This document shows positions 5,213-7,270 of a stretch of 7,270 nucleotides of DNA, one piece after another; position 1 is the stretch's first letter, and every line of letters begins with the position of its first letter. The DNA comes from Lachnospiraceae bacterium (lineage in GTDB: Bacteria > Bacillota > Clostridia > Lachnospirales > Lachnospiraceae). A program made the position numbers and the translations under genes. The DNA lies in the NCBI GenBank assembly GCA_021202715.1, contig JAJQCL010000046.1, positions 1 to 7,270 on the forward strand, written 5' to 3'. The notes under the pieces are model-generated. The model searched no databases. It saw nothing but the letters and a program-made list of their open reading frames with translations, and was not told the DNA's origin.

Positions 5213-5914
5213 ATGGAGCATATGAAGATACTGGTGGCCGATGATGAGGCCAGAATGAGAAAGCTGGTGAAGGATTTCCTCACGAAGAGCGGCTATCAGG
5301 TGGTGGAGGCGGCCGATGGAGAGAAGGCTGTAGAGATGTTCTTTAATGATAAGAAGATCGACCTGGTGATCCTGGATGTCATGATGCCGGGGATGAACGG
5401 CTGGGAGGTTCTGGAAACCATCCGCCGCTATTCGAAGGTCCCGGTGATCATGCTGACGGCCAAGTCCGAGGAGCGCGACGAACTGAAGGGCTTTGAGCTG
5501 GGGGTGGATGAGTATATTACGAAGACTTTCAGCCCCCGCATTCTGGTGGCGCGTGTGGAGGCGCTGCTGCGGCGGGCCAACGGAGAGCAGCAGGATGTTC
5601 TGTCCGTTGGAGGAATCGAGATCAATAAGTCGGCCCATCTGGTTACGGTGGATGGAGAGAGGCTGGAGCTGAGCTTCAAGGAATTTGAGCTGCTGACCTA
5701 TTTTATGGAAAATCAGGGAATCGCTCTCTCCCGGGAAGTGATCCTGAACAATGTCTGGAACTACAACTATTTCGGGGATGCCCGTACCATCGACACGCAC
5801 GTGAAGAAGCTGCGGAGCAAGATGGGAGCCAGGGGCGATTACATCAAGACTGTCTGGGGCATGGGATATAAGTTCGAGGTCGAACCGACGGACGGAAAAG
5901 CCGCAAAGAAATGA
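5213..5914 (+). CDS. OmpR/PhoB-family response regulator
   Basis: A 233-residue DNA-binding regulator. The start at 5213 (MEHMKILVADDE) is chosen because AAAGGAG ends 9 nt before it; the ATG at 5204 abuts that site with no spacing. The receiver domain spans 4-120 with the acidic pair Asp10/Asp11, phosphoacceptor Asp55 in VILDVMMPG, Thr82 in MLTAK and Lys104. The residue after Lys104 is Thr (ITKTF) where nearly all receivers have Pro (K-P-F). The codon ACT is one base from CCT. The winged-helix DNA-binding domain covers about 128-222 with LSFKEFELLTYF, the recognition-helix region DARTIDTHVKKLRSKM and the wing WGMGYKFE. It should be activated by the kinase encoded next, whose ATG overlaps this gene's TGA by 4 nt. 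Targets are unknown. Confidence 0.95.
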   Translation: MEHMKILVADDEARMRKLVKDFLTKSGYQVVEAADGEKAVEMFFNDKKIDLVILDVMMPGMNGWEVLETIRRYSKVPVIMLTAKSEERDELKGFELGVDEYITKTFSPRILVARVEALLRRANGEQQDVLSVGGIEINKSAHLVTVDGERLELSFKEFELLTYFMENQGIALSREVILNNVWNYNYFGDARTIDTHVKKLRSKMGARGDYIKTVWGMGYKFEVEPTDGKAAKK

Positions 5915-7270
5915 GAACGCAGGGAAAGAAAAAAGGGACATCCATCCGTTTTCAGTATATGTTGATCATCGTCAGCGTCCTGACGGGCATCATCGTGGCT
6001 ATGTGGCTGGTCAACGCCACGTACCTTGAAACCTACACGACGTCCCGGAAGCAGAAGCAGATCCGGGAGGCAGTGGATACCATTGCCAGCTGTGTGGAGG
6101 CGGATTTCAGCGACGATAAGGTCGTGGAGCTGGACAAGGTGGTGAAGAACGACAACATCGATGTGATCGTGATGCAGAATTTTGATGAAATCCCTCAGAT
6201 CGTCTATGCCTCGGATATGAACCAGGAGCAGAATATTTCGATCCTCATCGCCTATCTCTATGGGAGTACCTTCCTGAATGAAATTGATGCGGAGATCTAC
6301 GAGACGACGGAGAATTACATCGTCTACAAGGCCAACGACAGTCGGCTGGGCGGCGATCAGATGACCTGCATCGGGCGGGTCGACGATGTGGGGTACATCA
6401 TGACAACCCCGCTGGAGAGCATCCGGGAGAGTGCAGAGCTCTCCAACCGTTTCCTTATTTATATCGGCGTCTTTGCGGTTCTTCTGGGCGCGGTGCTGGT
6501 GTATCTGGTGACGCGGGGGCTGACGAAGCCCATTCAGGAGCTCTCGGAGATCTCCAAGCAGATGGCGGAGCTGAATTTTGATGTCCGCTATACGGGACGC
6601 CAGACCAACGAGATCGGCGTTCTGGGTGAGAACATGAACTACATGTCGGACAATCTGCGGCGTTCGATCGAGGAGCTGCGGGCGGCTAATCTGCAGCTGG
6701 CGAAGGATCTGGAAGAGAAGGAACGGATCGATGAGATGCGGCGGCTCTTTCTCTCCAACGTGTCCCATGAGCTGAAAACGCCGATCGCGCTGATTCAGGG
6801 CTACTCGGAGGGACTGAAGGACGGCATCAGCGAAGATCCGGAGAGCATGGAGTTCTACTGCGACGTGATCATTGACGAAGCACAGAAGATGAACCAGATC
6901 GTCAAGCGGCTGCTGAATCTGGATGAGATCGAGTCCGGGGAAATGCAGCTGGTTCGTGAGGTCTTCAATCTGTCCGACGTGCTGAACGGCGTCATCCATT
7001 CCACACGGGTCATGGCGGAGGAGTGCGGCTGCGAGGTCCGGGTCAATGTCGAACCGGAAATCCTGGTCTATGCGGATGAGTTCATGATCGAAGAGGTGGT
7101 TCAGAATTATATGACCAATGCCTACCACTATGTCAGTAGGCCGGGCGTGGTCACCGTATCTACAATCCGCCGGGGGAAGAAGGTGGTAGTTTCTGTCCAT
7201 GAAACCGGGACGCCGATCCCCGAAGACGACCTGGAGCATGTCTGGGATAAATTTTACAAGGTAGCCAAAG
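5911..7270 (+). CDS. membrane sensor histidine kinase, 3' end cut by window
   Basis: I translated this by hand; 453 codons are visible and the gene runs off the right edge. The ATG overlaps the regulator's stop (ATGA), which shows an operon with coupled translation. Order of parts: short basic cytoplasmic tail, membrane helix (about 17-35), an external sensor region of about 145 residues (36-180) with no domain I recognise, a second helix (181-200), HAMP (201-253), coiled coil to about 275, and the dimerisation/phosphoacceptor domain with His286 in SNVSHELKTP. The catalytic domain follows with the N-box Asn399 and Asn403 (VQNYMTNA). The G1-type motif reads VHETGTPIPEDD (429-440), with Glu431 where Asp or Asn is usual and Pro435 where Gly is usual in D-x-G-x-G. 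The F-box-like WDKFYK follows. The G2 region lies outside the window. It autophosphorylates and passes phosphate to Asp55 of the partner regulator; the signal is unknown. Confidence 0.94.
   Translation, partial: MRTQGKKKGTSIRFQYMLIIVSVLTGIIVAMWLVNATYLETYTTSRKQKQIREAVDTIASCVEADFSDDKVVELDKVVKNDNIDVIVMQNFDEIPQIVYASDMNQEQNISILIAYLYGSTFLNEIDAEIYETTENYIVYKANDSRLGGDQMTCIGRVDDVGYIMTTPLESIRESAELSNRFLIYIGVFAVLLGAVLVYLVTRGLTKPIQELSEISKQMAELNFDVRYTGRQTNEIGVLGENMNYMSDNLRRSIEELRAANLQLAKDLEEKERIDEMRRLFLSNVSHELKTPIALIQGYSEGLKDGISEDPESMEFYCDVIIDEAQKMNQIVKRLLNLDEIESGEMQLVREVFNLSDVLNGVIHSTRVMAEECGCEVRVNVEPEILVYADEFMIEEVVQNYMTNAYHYVSRPGVVTVSTIRRGKKVVVSVHETGTPIPEDDLEHVWDKFYKVAK

Noticed and set aside
4469..5941. 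A 490-codon minus-strand open frame across the NUDIX and response regulator genes
   Set aside because: Both opposite-strand genes have intact catalytic motifs; the long antisense frame is a by-product of GC-biased third codon positions.
5839..7239. A 466-codon minus-strand open frame opposite the kinase
   Set aside because: It is His/Asp/Leu-rich, which is typical of the antisense of a GC-biased gene, and the kinase on the plus strand is unmistakable.

Overview
This window looks like a chromosomal segment of a moderately GC-rich Clostridia member, most likely Lachnospiraceae-like. That placement is an inference. It rests on AGGAGG-type ribosome binding sites, sigma-A-like promoters, a split 2-hydroxyacyl-CoA dehydratase/activase-type gene set, and protein sequence character. 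No rRNA, tRNA, CRISPR array or transposase gene is visible.

Layout, left to right. (1) Positions 1-1201, minus strand: two translationally coupled genes of the acyl-CoA dehydratase activase-related/HgdB-like group. The second runs off the left edge. (2) Positions 1202-1705: gene-free. It holds a ~261-bp hairpin-rich sequence with imperfect terminal inverted repeats and a possible 6-bp target duplication (1279-1539), which looks like a non-autonomous mobile or dispersed repeat, and then a strong intrinsic terminator for the next operon. (3) Positions 1706-4341, minus strand: a polar amino-acid-type ABC importer operon in the order promoter, lipoprotein binding protein, two strong intercistronic hairpins, permease, ATPase, terminator. 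(4) Positions 4224-4519: divergent intergenic region with a good promoter for the importer and a weaker one for the plus-strand gene. (5) Positions 4520-5029, plus strand: a NUDIX hydrolase of the IDI/YfcD-like type. (6) Positions 5030-5212: promoter and leader hairpin. (7) Positions 5213-7270, plus strand: an OmpR-family response regulator and a membrane histidine kinase overlapping by 4 nt. The kinase is cut by the right edge.

How the parts work together: the importer is a self-contained operon whose binding protein is probably made in excess over the membrane parts, through the hairpins between its first two genes. The two-component system is a complete sensor-regulator pair with unknown signal; nothing in the sequence ties it to the importer. 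The dehydratase-related pair is probably a separate anaerobic metabolism or unknown-function unit. The window is mostly ordinary core-type gene content. The least ordinary items are the 1279-1539 element, the intercistronic hairpins, and substitutions at normally conserved positions in the binding protein, the response regulator and the kinase.
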